Assembly: GCA_017965765.1 (NCBI GenBank)
Contig: JAGCPJ010000070.1
Coordinates: 1 to 51,380 of the forward strand
Direction of reading: 5' to 3'
From: Bacteroidales bacterium
GTDB lineage: Bacteria; Bacteroidota; Bacteroidia; Bacteroidales; F082
Length of the DNA stretch: 51,380 nt
The notes beneath the pieces are model-generated. The model was not told the origin of the DNA, ran no database searches, and worked only from the letters and a program-made list of their open reading frames with translations. This document shows, piece by piece, positions 23,936-32,361 of this stretch (position 1 is its first letter; every line of letters begins with the position of its first letter). The translations under genes were made by a program, and so were the position numbers.

Positions 23936-25186
23936 TTAGGCCACAGGGGTTCCGCACTCAGGGCAGAACTTGCCAGTGGTCTCCGTGCCGCACTTCGGAC
24001 ATTTCTTCGGTCCGTCATCGGCAGGGATCGGGGTTCCGCATTCAGGGCAGAACTTGCCGGTAGTCTCGGTGCCGCACTTCGGGCATTTCTTTGCTGCTTT
24101 CGGAGCGGGTGCCGGTTCGCCGCAGTTGGGGCAGAACTTACCGGTGATCATGGTGCCGCATTTGGGGCAGGGGACACCTTGCACTTGCGGAGCGGCTTGT
24201 GGAGCCTGTTGCTGCTGGTGTTGCGGGGGAACCATGCTTCCCATCATGTTGCCAGCAGTACCGAAGCCCATGCCGGCCATGCCGATGCCCATGAAGCCTG
24301 CGCCTGCGCCAGCGGAGTTGCCAGCGGCGGTTTCCATGGTGTTGAGCATGCTTCCTCTGGCCAGGTTGCCGGAGCCACCGGTCTGGTACTTTCTGAGGAA
24401 CTCCTTGCTCTCGTCGTCGAGGGAGACGGACTCGATGGTGAAGCTTACCAGACGGACACCTCTGGCACGGATCGGGGCGTCGAACACCCTGGCGTCCATG
24501 ATCTCTTTCATCTTCTGTGTCTTGCTGGGCAACTCAAGGGCGCCAACCGGGTCGGCACCACTGCCAAGTTCGTTGATCACAGACTGCAGGGCGGCAATCA
24601 CCTCGCTGCGCATCTGCTCGGTGATGGCTTCTTTCTTGATGATGTTGCCTGTACCGGCGTGGTTGCGCATGAATACGCCCATGTCATCCAGCTGGAAAGT
24701 GTATTTACCGTAGCAACGGATGTTCATGAAGGTGCCGTCTTTCTGTCCGTCTTCTGTGTAGGACGGGTGCTTCCAGTCCTGGAACATGATCGGCGTGGCG
24801 GTGCCGAACTTGTTGTCGAGGATCTCCTTGGCGTTGAAGAAGAACACCGCTTGTTCCTTGGCGGGCGTGCCACCGTAGGTGAAACGCTGCCACATCTCCT
24901 TGAACACGGGGCCGAACTGTCCACCGAAGAAGGAAGGTGAGGACGACTGGTCGAAGGTATAGACACCTTCTTCAGCCGAAGCGTCGAGAACGGAGCCGCT
25001 GTCATAGATCACGACCACCTGGCCGGGAGCCACGATGATACGGCTGCCTTTTGAAATCTGTCCGGATTTGGTGGTTTGTTTCACCATCAAGGTGTCCATG
25101 TCCATGTTGTCACATTTGATGAGATCCAACCACTGGTCTTTCATAGTGCTACCAATAGCACTTCCGATAGCTTTAATAAGTCCCAT
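23936..25186 (-). CDS. SPFH domain protein with three C-terminal zinc ribbons
   Basis: A 416-residue protein of the SPFH/band 7 class related to the 'virion core protein' (YdjI-like) group. The SPFH core covers about residues 30-270 (VAPGQVVVIYDSGSVLD, RCYGKYTFQLDD, RGVRLVSFTIESVSLDDESKEF). A Gly/Ala/Met-rich stretch and a Gln-rich linker follow (about 285-340), then three double-CxxC zinc ribbons: CPKCGTMITGKFCPNCGEP and two near-identical CPKCGTETTGKFCPECGTP units. No signal peptide or membrane helix is visible. The last two ribbon units are near-duplicates at DNA level. Its neighbour also ends in a zinc ribbon, suggesting a shared process, possibly membrane stress, by analogy with YdjFGHI loci. 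Confidence 0.85.
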   Translation of the reverse strand: MGLIKAIGSAIGSTMKDQWLDLIKCDNMDMDTLMVKQTTKSGQISKGSRIIVAPGQVVVIYDSGSVLDASAEEGVYTFDQSSSPSFFGGQFGPVFKEMWQRFTYGGTPAKEQAVFFFNAKEILDNKFGTATPIMFQDWKHPSYTEDGQKDGTFMNIRCYGKYTFQLDDMGVFMRNHAGTGNIIKKEAITEQMRSEVIAALQSVINELGSGADPVGALELPSKTQKMKEIMDARVFDAPIRARGVRLVSFTIESVSLDDESKEFLRKYQTGGSGNLARGSMLNTMETAAGNSAGAGAGFMGIGMAGMGFGTAGNMMGSMVPPQHQQQQAPQAAPQVQGVPCPKCGTMITGKFCPNCGEPAPAPKAAKKCPKCGTETTGKFCPECGTPIPADDGPKKCPKCGTETTGKFCPECGTPVA

Positions 25187-25211
25187 AATTTTTATTTTAA
25201 GTTAATATTAA

Positions 25212-25275
25212 AAGATTTCAAGATTTCAAGATTTCAAGATTTCAAGATTCCAAGATTTCAAGATTTCAAGATTTA
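25212..25275. repeat. Octanucleotide array, unit AAGATTTC
   Basis: About eight copies of AAGATTTC, one with a C for T change, between the SPFH gene and the Tim44-like gene. Two more units of the same motif lie at 50082-50100. Confidence 0.9.
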
Positions 25276-25286
25276 AGTTTCAGCGC

Positions 25287-26192
25287 TCAGCTTCTTGAGT
25301 GGATGTCCGTCAGCACCCAGTCGTGCTCGCCATTGGTGACGACGCTGCCGCAGTACGGGCATTGTCCAGAAGAGGTGATTTCCGTCGGGGCACCGCAGTT
25401 GGGGCAGTTGGTGATGGCGTTGCCTTTTCGGCCGGGATCGGTCTTGACGCCGGCTTTGCGGTTGAAGACCATCTCGTAACGCATGTACCAGTCGCGGTTC
25501 GGATCGCTCTCCAATACCTTCTTGGTGGCGTCGTCGATGACATAGTCGCGCATCACGGCGTTCAGCCATACCACAAGCACCTCTTTGTCGCCGTCCTGTT
25601 GGAAGGAGTGCAGCGAGCAATGCTTGATACCGATCTTTTCCACCACGTTGGTCTTCCCGAGGCGAATGTATTCGTCAAGCTGCTGCTTGTGCATGTTGAA
25701 TAAGGTCTCGCTCTCGAAAGGACGGATGGGCTTCCAGTCCTTGGCAGTCCAGGCCTGTTGGATGGTCATGAACACCTCACGGGCGAAACCGATGAATTTA
25801 TCACCGGAGAATGCGGGGTCAATCGCCTGAATCTGCGCAGCTACCATGGGGCTGTAGTCAGGCGTGACATCGGTGTTGACTTCGTTGTTGACTTGCCTGT
25901 TGATATAAGAGGGGTCGGAAGCTTGGTTCTTGGCTTTCTTTTTGTGGATGAGCACATAAGCCACGAGGATGATCAAGACGATCAGTCCGACGATGGGATG
26001 TTCGATGAAGAGGCCCAACAGGTAGCCGATGAGGACTCCCCAATCGCCGTCACCTCCGGAACTACTTCCTCCAGAACTATATCGGTTTTGGTTGCCTACG
26101 TCGCCAAAGGCAAAAGTACATGCTAATAAACTTATAATCAATAAGATAAACGGAAGAAACCGTTGTGCTTTTCTCAGAAAACCTCGCTTCAT
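25287..26192 (-). CDS. Tim44-like domain membrane protein with a C-terminal zinc ribbon
   Basis: A 301-residue membrane protein. From the ATG at 26192 it has an N-terminal hydrophobic segment (FLPFILLIISLLACTFAFG), a Gly/Ser-rich stretch, a second membrane helix (HPIVGLIVLIILVAYVLI) followed by KKKAKN, then a Tim44-like alpha/beta domain (DPAFSGDKFIGFAREVFMTI, IRPFESETLF). It ends with a zinc ribbon CPNCGAPTEI...CPYCGSVV. The longer frame to 26222 starts before the promoter box at 26211-26218. Its gene precedes the SPFH gene on the same strand, 100 bases apart, so they may be co-expressed. Confidence 0.78.
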   Translation of the reverse strand: MKRGFLRKAQRFLPFILLIISLLACTFAFGDVGNQNRYSSGGSSSGGDGDWGVLIGYLLGLFIEHPIVGLIVLIILVAYVLIHKKKAKNQASDPSYINRQVNNEVNTDVTPDYSPMVAAQIQAIDPAFSGDKFIGFAREVFMTIQQAWTAKDWKPIRPFESETLFNMHKQQLDEYIRLGKTNVVEKIGIKHCSLHSFQQDGDKEVLVVWLNAVMRDYVIDDATKKVLESDPNRDWYMRYEMVFNRKAGVKTDPGRKGNAITNCPNCGAPTEITSSGQCPYCGSVVTNGEHDWVLTDIHSRS

Positions 26193-26210
26193 GATTAAAG
26201 ATTTGAAGAG

Positions 26211-26267
26211 CAAAGATAACAAAAAAAATAAAAAATGGCAATTTGTACGTAAAAAACGCTATCTTTG
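26211..26267. promoter_or_regulatory. Divergent promoters for the Tim44-like gene and tRNA-Val
   Basis: TATCTTTG on the minus strand at 26211-26218 lies 19 bases before the ATG at 26192. TATCTTTG on the plus strand at 26260-26267 lies 11 bases before tRNA-Val. The region between is A-rich. Confidence 0.6.
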
Positions 26268-26278
26268 CACCCGCAAAA

Positions 26279-26353
26279 GGGAGTTTAGCTCAGTTGGTTC
26301 AGAGCACCTGCCTTACAAGCAGGGGGTCGCTGGTTCGAATCCAACAATTCCCA
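26279..26353 (+). tRNA. tRNA-Val (anticodon TAC)
   Basis: A 75-nt cloverleaf: acceptor GGGAGTT with AATTCCC, D arm GCTCAGTTGGTTCAGAGC, anticodon stem CCTGC/GCAGG around CTTACAA (anticodon TAC, codon GTA), T loop TTCGAAT. The discriminator is A and CCA is not encoded. Confidence 0.93.
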
Positions 26354-26360
26354 CAAAAAA

Positions 26361-26389
26361 GAGGGTGACTAAGCAGTCACCCTCTTTTT
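26361..26389. terminator. Bidirectional terminator between tRNA-Val and a lipoprotein gene
   Basis: The 10-bp stem GAGGGTGACT / AGTCACCCTC with loop AAGC is flanked by six A on the left and five T on the right, so it can serve both convergent units. Confidence 0.88.
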
Positions 26390-26411
26390 GTTTTATGGGT
26401 TCTGAAAAGCC

Positions 26412-27353
26412 TTACAGTTTGTAAACCTCCAGGATGTTGACGATGTCGTCGCCAAAACTGCCTTCAACCCAAACGCGGCCGATCTTCTCATCGACTTTCT
26501 TGACCTTGTAACCGGTTTTCATGCTGCCGGCAAAGATGGACATCACCTCGTCGCCGGGTTTCAGGTTCTGCTTCAGAGGAATCAGCTTGCATGCTGACCT
26601 CTTGAACACCCTGATCTTACCGGCAAAGCACTTCAACAGGACTTTGTCGTCAGTGCAGGAGATGAGGGTCCCGACATCGAAGCTGCCGTCGCCGCTGACA
26701 ACGACCTGGGCGCCAGGTTGCCATTCGCCATCCTTAAGGACGACAAACGAATTGGGCTTGAGTTGCTCGTCGGCGTGTTCATTGGCGAATCCTTTGCCGT
26801 CCTCTTTATAGTTGAGGTCGAGGTAATCCACCTTAGGAGCGGAAGGGTTGGAGGCATCTTTCACGATGGCACGTTGCATGCCTGAACCGGACTGCCACCA
26901 GGTCAGGACGATGTCGCCTTTCTTGGCTTGCTGGTCAGCAGGGATGGGGATGATGAGGGCGTTTGGCATCGGGATCTCCTCCCCGAAGTAGCGAACGGAG
27001 GATTGGGTGTTGCCGACGGAAGTCAAGATGGCATTGTAGAAGATGTAGGTCTCATTCGCCGGATTGTCTTTCTCCTTCAAGGCATTGGGATAGAAGGATT
27101 GAATGGAGAGAATGGTCTGTCCTTCTTCAAGTCCTTCATTCTTGTTGCCTTCCGGGAAGTCCCAAGGGAATTTGGGTTCTTTGACTTCAGGTTCGGCTTC
27201 CTGCGCAACTTCCTGAGGGGTTTCAACGACCTCGGTTGTGGGCTGTTGGTCCTGGGATTTGTCTTTGTTGTTTTCTTTGGGTGTGGATGATCCGCAACCA
27301 GCCATAGCCATTGCCAAGGGTAGGGCGATGGCGAAAATCAATGTCTTTTTCAT
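26412..27353 (-). CDS. Predicted lipoprotein of unknown function
   Basis: A 313-residue lipoprotein with lipobox AMAGC. The mature N terminus is a disordered, acidic, Gln/Glu/Pro-rich linker (SQDQQPTTEVVETPQEVAQE). The rest holds paired beta-rich modules with similar wording: KKGDIVLTWWQSGSGMQRAIV, DGEWQPGAQVVVSGDGSFDV and KPGDEVMSIFAGSMKTGYKV. This suggests two or three SH3/Tudor-like repeats. I do not recognise a named family. Its ATG overlaps the stop of the upstream T9SS gene by four bases, so it belongs to the operon with the two paralogous secreted proteins and may help place them at the outer membrane (inference). Confidence 0.72.
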   Translation of the reverse strand: MKKTLIFAIALPLAMAMAGCGSSTPKENNKDKSQDQQPTTEVVETPQEVAQEAEPEVKEPKFPWDFPEGNKNEGLEEGQTILSIQSFYPNALKEKDNPANETYIFYNAILTSVGNTQSSVRYFGEEIPMPNALIIPIPADQQAKKGDIVLTWWQSGSGMQRAIVKDASNPSAPKVDYLDLNYKEDGKGFANEHADEQLKPNSFVVLKDGEWQPGAQVVVSGDGSFDVGTLISCTDDKVLLKCFAGKIRVFKRSACKLIPLKQNLKPGDEVMSIFAGSMKTGYKVKKVDEKIGRVWVEGSFGDDIVNILEVYKL

Positions 27354-29212
27354 GGTTTTGCTATGATTCTTTTTTGTTGGATTAGTTTTCCGTTTTGCGT
27401 AAGACCTTGGAAGATGTAGATGCCGGGGCTGAGTTCATCGGTGTGTTCCTTGGCCACCAGTTGTCCGTTCATGTTATAGACTTTCAGCAGGGTGACGATG
27501 GTTTCATCGTTGGTTTCTGGGACTGAGGTCACTTCGATCAGTACATAATCGGCGCCATTGGGTGTCAAAGCGTATTCTGATTCGCAATCATCATAAACGG
27601 CGGTGAGTCTGTAAACGTAGTTTCCAATTTCCTTGTCCTCAAAGTAGGAAGTGTATTGACCATCGATTTCGATGACTTCCTTTGTGGCTTCGCAATAGAG
27701 GTTGTAGTGCAGCGGTTGGATTTCAGGGGCTTCCCATGAGAGCATGGGACCGAACATCTCGCTGGTATAGACATATTCGCCTTGGAAGTTGGTGGGGGCG
27801 AGGCAAGGTGTCGGAGGTTCTGGGGGCAGCACTTCGCCCATCTCACCGTCTTGTCCGATGTTTTGGCCATAGAGGCCTCCGCTTTCAGCGTTGACCCATG
27901 CGACGATGTTCTGTCCGCCGTGGAATCCCGTGCTGTTTTCGTCGCCAGTCTTGGCGTAGCTATTGGTGCACATCTCGGTGGTCCATGAGAGTATCCCGTC
28001 CATGGTAAACCCTTTGGCTTCGACGGTGGATTGGTATCCGGTCAGGTTGGTGCCTTTGTGGTAAATCACAGAGAAGCCTCCGCCATATTCGTAGGCATCG
28101 ATACGCAGTCCGCCACAAGGGATGGTGCCATTGTCAAGGATGCGTATGCCATCGCCCCAGGCAACAACGCCGATTTCGTTGATGCGGTTGATGAGGAGGG
28201 TGCATTGGGTTTGCGTGTCGGCATCGGTTTGCTGATAGGCAATGAGCAGGTCATGGCTCTCAGGGTCAACGGTGGCGTAGGCGTCAAGATAGTAGTTGTA
28301 TGGGTCACTGCTGTGTACAGGGATGCCATTGGTGTTAGAGATGGTTGAAGCACCATACTGGTCAAAGTGGAAGACGTAGGTGTTGAAGACGCTTCCGATA
28401 CCTGGATGCCAGAGGTAAACATAACCGCCGCCGATGCCATCAGGTACAGCGGTGTGGATATAGGTGACTTGGAACGCCTGGGTTGGCATCAACAAGGTCT
28501 CAGGGCTGAATTGGGAGCCGTCGGGGTTGTAACCAGCGACGAAGATCTGCTTGTCGGTGTAAAAACCGTTGCCACATTTCTCGTAGGTCACGAAGACACG
28601 GTTTTCGTAGCTTAAGGTAAGTTGGCCGTACATGCATTTTTGACCTCCGTTGTCGGAGATGGTTACCGTGGGGTTTGTAGTGCCGTCGGCGTTGACATAC
28701 TGCAAATAGAGATTGCTGTAATCGAAGCCTAAAGTCCAGACACCTCCGTCATCTCCAGCAATGACTTCAGCACGAGAGAAGCCCATGCCTCCAAACAACA
28801 TGACGCCTTGCTCACCCCATGCGAAGGTGCCGTCGGGGTTGAGCTTTACTGCGTAGGTGTAACCGTCGTAGGCCGCAAAGCAACTGACTACGCCGCCATC
28901 GGTAGTGGTGGCCATGGCCACTCCTTCCGACATGGAGGAGAACTCGTGGGCTCCGATGTGGATGCCACTGGCTCCCCACTGTGGTGTGCCTTCGGAGTTA
29001 AGCCGCTGTAACGTCGGCGACCATCCGTTGGGAAAAAACTGGTTCCATTGCAGGTAGGTGTCGCCAGTATTGGTGTTGGTGGAGAGATAGATCTCACCCG
29101 CGTCAGCGGAGGTGTTCGCGATGAAGGTGTTTGTAGTTGGGTTGTTGACCCATTGGGCTTGTAAGGTTATGAACGAGAACAAGCTCAGAAATAGTAGTGA
29201 TAGCTTTTTCAT
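27350..29212 (-). CDS. T9SS type A cargo protein, paralogue B
   Basis: A 620-residue secreted protein. The signal peptide ends at TLQAQ. The body is a set of propeller-like repeats with phrases such as YLQWNQFFPNGWSPTLQRLN, GTPQWGASGIHI, AVKLNPDGTFAWGEQGVML, FLLI-like strands and GLYGQNIGQDGEMGEV. A fibronectin-like module (about 490-570: LSWEAPEIQPLHYNLYCEAT, GNYVYRLTAVYDDCESEYAL) precedes a type A sorting domain (VYNMNGQLVAKE, LSPGIYIFQ). It is homologous along its whole length to the next gene upstream. It lies 12 bases downstream of that gene and overlaps the lipoprotein gene by four bases. Function is unknown. Confidence 0.85.
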   Translation of the reverse strand: MKKLSLLFLSLFSFITLQAQWVNNPTTNTFIANTSADAGEIYLSTNTNTGDTYLQWNQFFPNGWSPTLQRLNSEGTPQWGASGIHIGAHEFSSMSEGVAMATTTDGGVVSCFAAYDGYTYAVKLNPDGTFAWGEQGVMLFGGMGFSRAEVIAGDDGGVWTLGFDYSNLYLQYVNADGTTNPTVTISDNGGQKCMYGQLTLSYENRVFVTYEKCGNGFYTDKQIFVAGYNPDGSQFSPETLLMPTQAFQVTYIHTAVPDGIGGGYVYLWHPGIGSVFNTYVFHFDQYGASTISNTNGIPVHSSDPYNYYLDAYATVDPESHDLLIAYQQTDADTQTQCTLLINRINEIGVVAWGDGIRILDNGTIPCGGLRIDAYEYGGGFSVIYHKGTNLTGYQSTVEAKGFTMDGILSWTTEMCTNSYAKTGDENSTGFHGGQNIVAWVNAESGGLYGQNIGQDGEMGEVLPPEPPTPCLAPTNFQGEYVYTSEMFGPMLSWEAPEIQPLHYNLYCEATKEVIEIDGQYTSYFEDKEIGNYVYRLTAVYDDCESEYALTPNGADYVLIEVTSVPETNDETIVTLLKVYNMNGQLVAKEHTDELSPGIYIFQGLTQNGKLIQQKRIIAKP

Positions 29213-29224
29213 ATCGGTGTGTTT

Positions 29225-31099
29225 TTAGTTTACAATCACTTTTCGGGTAACGAGTTTTCCGGTTGCGGTCAAACCTTGAACGATGTAAAGGCCTGGGCTC
29301 AGTTGCTCAAGGTTGGCCTGGTGGATGCGTTGACCCGTGGTGGTATAGATGTTAGTAAGAGTGACGATTTCTTTGGTGGTGTCCTCAGGGGATGAGGTCA
29401 CCGTGATGAGCAGGTAGTCCTCGCCGTTCAGGGTGAACGCATATCCTGACTCGACATCCTCATACTGTGCGGTAAGTCTGTACCTGTAGTTCCCGGGAGC
29501 GACCTCGTCAAAATAGGAGGTGGCATTGGCATCGACTTCGATGACTTCTATGCTGTCTTTGCCAAGTTGTTCTCGGTAAAGGTTATAGTGCAGAGGAAGG
29601 TCATCGCCGGGTAGAACCCAAGTGAGGAGCGCACCCCAAGCTGCGGTTTCCTCGTTATAATAATAGGTGCCGTCGAAATCTTGCGGATCAAAGCAGCAGG
29701 GGATTGGCGGAGGCGGTAGGGGAGTGATCTCTCCCAGGACACCGTCGTAGCCGATATTCTGTCCGTAGAGGCCTCCGGAGTCACTATTGATCCACACGAC
29801 GATATCTTGTCCGTTATGATATCCCGTGGTGTTTTCTCCGATGGTTTTATTGTAGTAGGTTGAACTCATCGTGGTGTTCCACAACAGGTTGCCTTCAAGG
29901 TCGTAGCCCACGGCCTCGATGGTGCCTTGCCCTGTGCCGTAGGTCACGACGAAACCGTCCACAAAATCGTTGGCATCCACGCGGATGTCGCTATAGGATT
30001 GGCCCGTGTAATCAGCCACCAGGATCCCGTCTCCCCAGGGTTTTTCGCCTGTCTCCGTGATGCGGTTGACATAGATCCGGTGTTGGGATTGGGAGTCGGC
30101 ATCCTTCTGCAGATAGGCGATGATAACATCGTTGGTCCAAAGACCGATGGAGGCGTAGGCATTGGTATAATAGTGGCTGTAGTCGGGACTGTGTACGGCG
30201 ATGCCGTTGGGATCAAGGATGGTGGGGGTGCCGTTCTCATCGAAATGTGTGACGTAAGTGTTATACACACCGCCTATGGCATTGTGGAATTGATACACGT
30301 ATGCGCCTCCGTGGTTGTCGGGAATCGCATAATGGATGTAACTTGCACCGACAGTCTGTTGTCCTAGCAACAACGTCTCAGGGATAATTTGCTCGCCGTT
30401 CTTGTTGTATCCGGCGACATAGATTTCCTTGTTGTAATTGGTGTAACCTTGGAGGGTTTGTTTGGCATACACGACGAAGACACCGTTTTCGGCGGGTATC
30501 AATTTGCCGTTGGTGCATTTTTTCGCAGGGTCGCTGATGGTGGCCATGGTTCTCAGCGTGCCGTCGGCATTGATATATTGCAGGAACGAGTTGTCCATGT
30601 CCGTGCCCAAGGCCCAGAGCCCGAGGTCATGGTTAAAATAGTCGGTTGACAGCAGTTCAGAGCGGCCGCCACCTGCACCATTGAAGAGCATGATGCCATG
30701 TTCGCCCCAGGGGAAGGTGCCGTCGGTGTTGATTTTGACCACCCAGTGATGGGCATCGGCGGTGCGGAACATGCTCGCCACGCCTTCCCTATTGGTTGTC
30801 AGGGCATAGCCAGGCGACCAAGTAGCGAGGTTGGGGGTGGTGATGTGGATGCCTTCGGGAGCCCATTGGGGCACACCTTCACGGTTGACTCGTTGGATCC
30901 ATGGTGACCATCCGTTGTCGGCGCCGTAATCCCATTGCACGTATGTGTCGCCGGTGATATCATCGGTGGAAGTGTAGATCTCTCCTGCTCCAGGGGCGCA
31001 GTTGGCAAGAAAAGTGTTGTTCACTGGGTCGTTGACCCATTGCGCCTTAATTCCTGAAAAGACACATAGGAACGCAAAAAGTAGTAAAAGCTTTTTCAT
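29225..31099 (-). CDS. T9SS type A cargo protein, paralogue A
   Basis: A 624-residue secreted protein with a signal peptide ending at GIKAQ and the same architecture as its downstream neighbour: YVQWDYGADNGWSPWIQRVN, GVPQWAPEGIHI, VVKINTDGTFPWGEHGIML, SDSGGLYGQNIGYDGVLGEI, then a fibronectin-like module (LTWVLPGDDLPLHYNLYREQ, GNYRYRLTAQYEDVESGYAF) and a type A sorting domain (IYTTTGQRIHQANLEQLSPG, LYIVQGLTATGKL). The start at 31099 rather than 31108 gives a proper signal peptide. A TATTTTTG box on the minus strand (31128-31135) is the likely operon promoter. Similarity to its neighbour indicates tandem duplication. Confidence 0.85.
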   Translation of the reverse strand: MKKLLLLFAFLCVFSGIKAQWVNDPVNNTFLANCAPGAGEIYTSTDDITGDTYVQWDYGADNGWSPWIQRVNREGVPQWAPEGIHITTPNLATWSPGYALTTNREGVASMFRTADAHHWVVKINTDGTFPWGEHGIMLFNGAGGGRSELLSTDYFNHDLGLWALGTDMDNSFLQYINADGTLRTMATISDPAKKCTNGKLIPAENGVFVVYAKQTLQGYTNYNKEIYVAGYNKNGEQIIPETLLLGQQTVGASYIHYAIPDNHGGAYVYQFHNAIGGVYNTYVTHFDENGTPTILDPNGIAVHSPDYSHYYTNAYASIGLWTNDVIIAYLQKDADSQSQHRIYVNRITETGEKPWGDGILVADYTGQSYSDIRVDANDFVDGFVVTYGTGQGTIEAVGYDLEGNLLWNTTMSSTYYNKTIGENTTGYHNGQDIVVWINSDSGGLYGQNIGYDGVLGEITPLPPPPIPCCFDPQDFDGTYYYNEETAAWGALLTWVLPGDDLPLHYNLYREQLGKDSIEVIEVDANATSYFDEVAPGNYRYRLTAQYEDVESGYAFTLNGEDYLLITVTSSPEDTTKEIVTLTNIYTTTGQRIHQANLEQLSPGLYIVQGLTATGKLVTRKVIVN

Positions 31100-31127
31100 C
31101 GTGAACACTTTTTTGGATTTGATAACG

Positions 31128-31135
31128 CAAAAATA
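31128..31135 (-). promoter_or_regulatory. -7 promoter element for the tandem T9SS operon
   Basis: TATTTTTG on the minus strand, 28 bases before the ATG at 31099. Confidence 0.6.
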
Positions 31136-31190
31136 AAAAAGAAAGTTGTTTTTGCAAAAACCTATCTAGAAAGTGTTAGAAAAAAAGAGA

Positions 31191-31306
31191 TGGATTGCCA
31201 CGCTCGCGCCTCGCTCGCAATGACAGTGGGAGCGATAGCTGTCATTGCGAGGATCAGGGTGACCGGTAGCTGTCATTGCGAGGAGCGGAGCGACGTGGCA
31301 ATCCAC
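31191..31306. repeat. Palindromic MITE-like element, rearranged copy
   Basis: TGGATTGCCACG (31191) and its reverse complement CGTGGCAATCCA (ending 31306) bound this copy. Inside, CTCGCAATGACA faces two successive AGCTGTCATTGCGAG units. The 383-base gap 31100-31482 otherwise contains only the two promoters, AT-rich DNA and the leader hairpin. Confidence 0.8.
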
Positions 31307-31416
31307 ATTCGCCAACAATGGATAAAAATGATAGCGTATAGAATTTGTCTAATAAGTTAGAGAAGCCATATTTTATTTATTTTTTCAATAACAACCCATA
31401 ATTCAAATATTTGTTG

Positions 31417-31457
31417 TACCTTTGAACCGCGAATGCAGTCTTGCGTTCGCGGTTTTT
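31417..31457 (+). promoter_or_regulatory. Promoter box and terminator-like leader hairpin before the polysaccharide export operon
   Basis: TACCTTTG at 31417-31424 fits the -7 consensus. Immediately after it, CCGCGAATGCA (31427-31437) pairs with TGCGTTCGCGG (31442-31452) around GTCT and is followed by TTTTT and ATTATG. It looks like an intrinsic terminator placed 26 bases before the first gene, as expected for an attenuator. No plus-strand gene lies upstream that would need terminating. If transcription starts inside the hairpin, it cannot form in full, so the function is open. Confidence 0.55.
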
Positions 31458-31482
31458 ATTATGAATTAAAGCTGTTGATCCT

Positions 31483-32337
31483 ATGCATACTTACCAAGAA
31501 AACAAACGTAAGCTTTTGAAAACCAGTTCTTTATTTCTATTCGCCACGTTGCTTCTGCTGTCTTCATGCGATGTGTCAAAAAGAATCACCTACTTTCAGG
31601 ATGTCCAAGAGCAAACTTCATACACCAACGAGCAGCCTGCTCCAGAAATCCGTCTGCGGCCTGAAGACAAGATATCCATCATTGTCAACACCAAGGTGCC
31701 AGAATTGACTGCTCTTTTCAATTTGCCCTATACCTCTCGTATTTTGGGTTCAACAACTGATAACCTCAATTCAAATTCTCAAGGTACTTCTGGTTATATC
31801 ATCAAAGCTGACGGCTCCATTGATTTCCCGGTATTGGGTCCTGTGCAGGCTGCGGGTAAGACACGCGATGAGTTGGGAGGGTTTATCAAGTCGGAACTCA
31901 TCAACCGCAATTTGGTGAATGACCCCGTGGTGACGGTGGAGTTTGTCAACCTCCAGTTCTCGGTGATGGGTGAAGTGAAATCGCCGGGTACTTACAAGAT
32001 CACCCGTGATCATATCACCCTCTTGGAGGCCTTGTCGATGGCGGGCGATTTGACCATTGACGGCAAACGCGACAATGTTCTGGTGCTTCGCCCCAATGCC
32101 TCGGGCGAACTCACCTCCTATACCGTTGACCTGCGCTCTAGCAACGAGGTGCAGCATTCCCCCGCCTATTTCATCCATCAAAACGATTATATCTACGTTG
32201 CGCCGAGCAAGAAGCGGGCTAACCAATCAACCGTCAATGCCAACACGGTTCAATCCGCGTCCTTCTGGATCTCCGTGATCTCGTTGCTCGCCTCTGTAGT
32301 CACCACCGTATCGGTATTGATGACAAGATCCCACTGA
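31483..32337 (+). CDS. Polysaccharide export outer membrane lipoprotein, Wza-like
   Basis: A 284-residue lipoprotein with lipobox LSSC (LLLLSSCDVSKRITYFQD). It contains the polysaccharide biosynthesis/export domain (RLRPEDKISIIVNTKVPE, GYIIKADGSIDFPVLGPVQA) and an SLBB domain (EFVNLQFSVMGEVKSPGTY, AGDLTIDGKRDNVLVLRP). The C-terminal helix FWISVISLLASVVTTVSVLM may span a membrane, as in Bacteroidota homologues. It would form the outer membrane exit of a capsule or exopolysaccharide system. It is the first gene of a three-gene operon with the Wzc-like kinase, 24 bases upstream of it. Confidence 0.93.
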   Translation: MHTYQENKRKLLKTSSLFLFATLLLLSSCDVSKRITYFQDVQEQTSYTNEQPAPEIRLRPEDKISIIVNTKVPELTALFNLPYTSRILGSTTDNLNSNSQGTSGYIIKADGSIDFPVLGPVQAAGKTRDELGGFIKSELINRNLVNDPVVTVEFVNLQFSVMGEVKSPGTYKITRDHITLLEALSMAGDLTIDGKRDNVLVLRPNASGELTSYTVDLRSSNEVQHSPAYFIHQNDYIYVAPSKKRANQSTVNANTVQSASFWISVISLLASVVTTVSVLMTRSH

Positions 32338-32361
32338 TAACAAAAAAACCATAATAGCATT

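Noticed and set aside
25212-25275. CRISPR array
   Set aside because: The repeats are 8-bp direct tandem units without spacers, and no cas genes are present. The same argument excludes the 7-bp arrays.
31191-31306. Insertion sequence with terminal repeats
   Set aside because: Only 116 bases long, with no coding capacity. It is a rearranged copy of the dispersed palindromic element.
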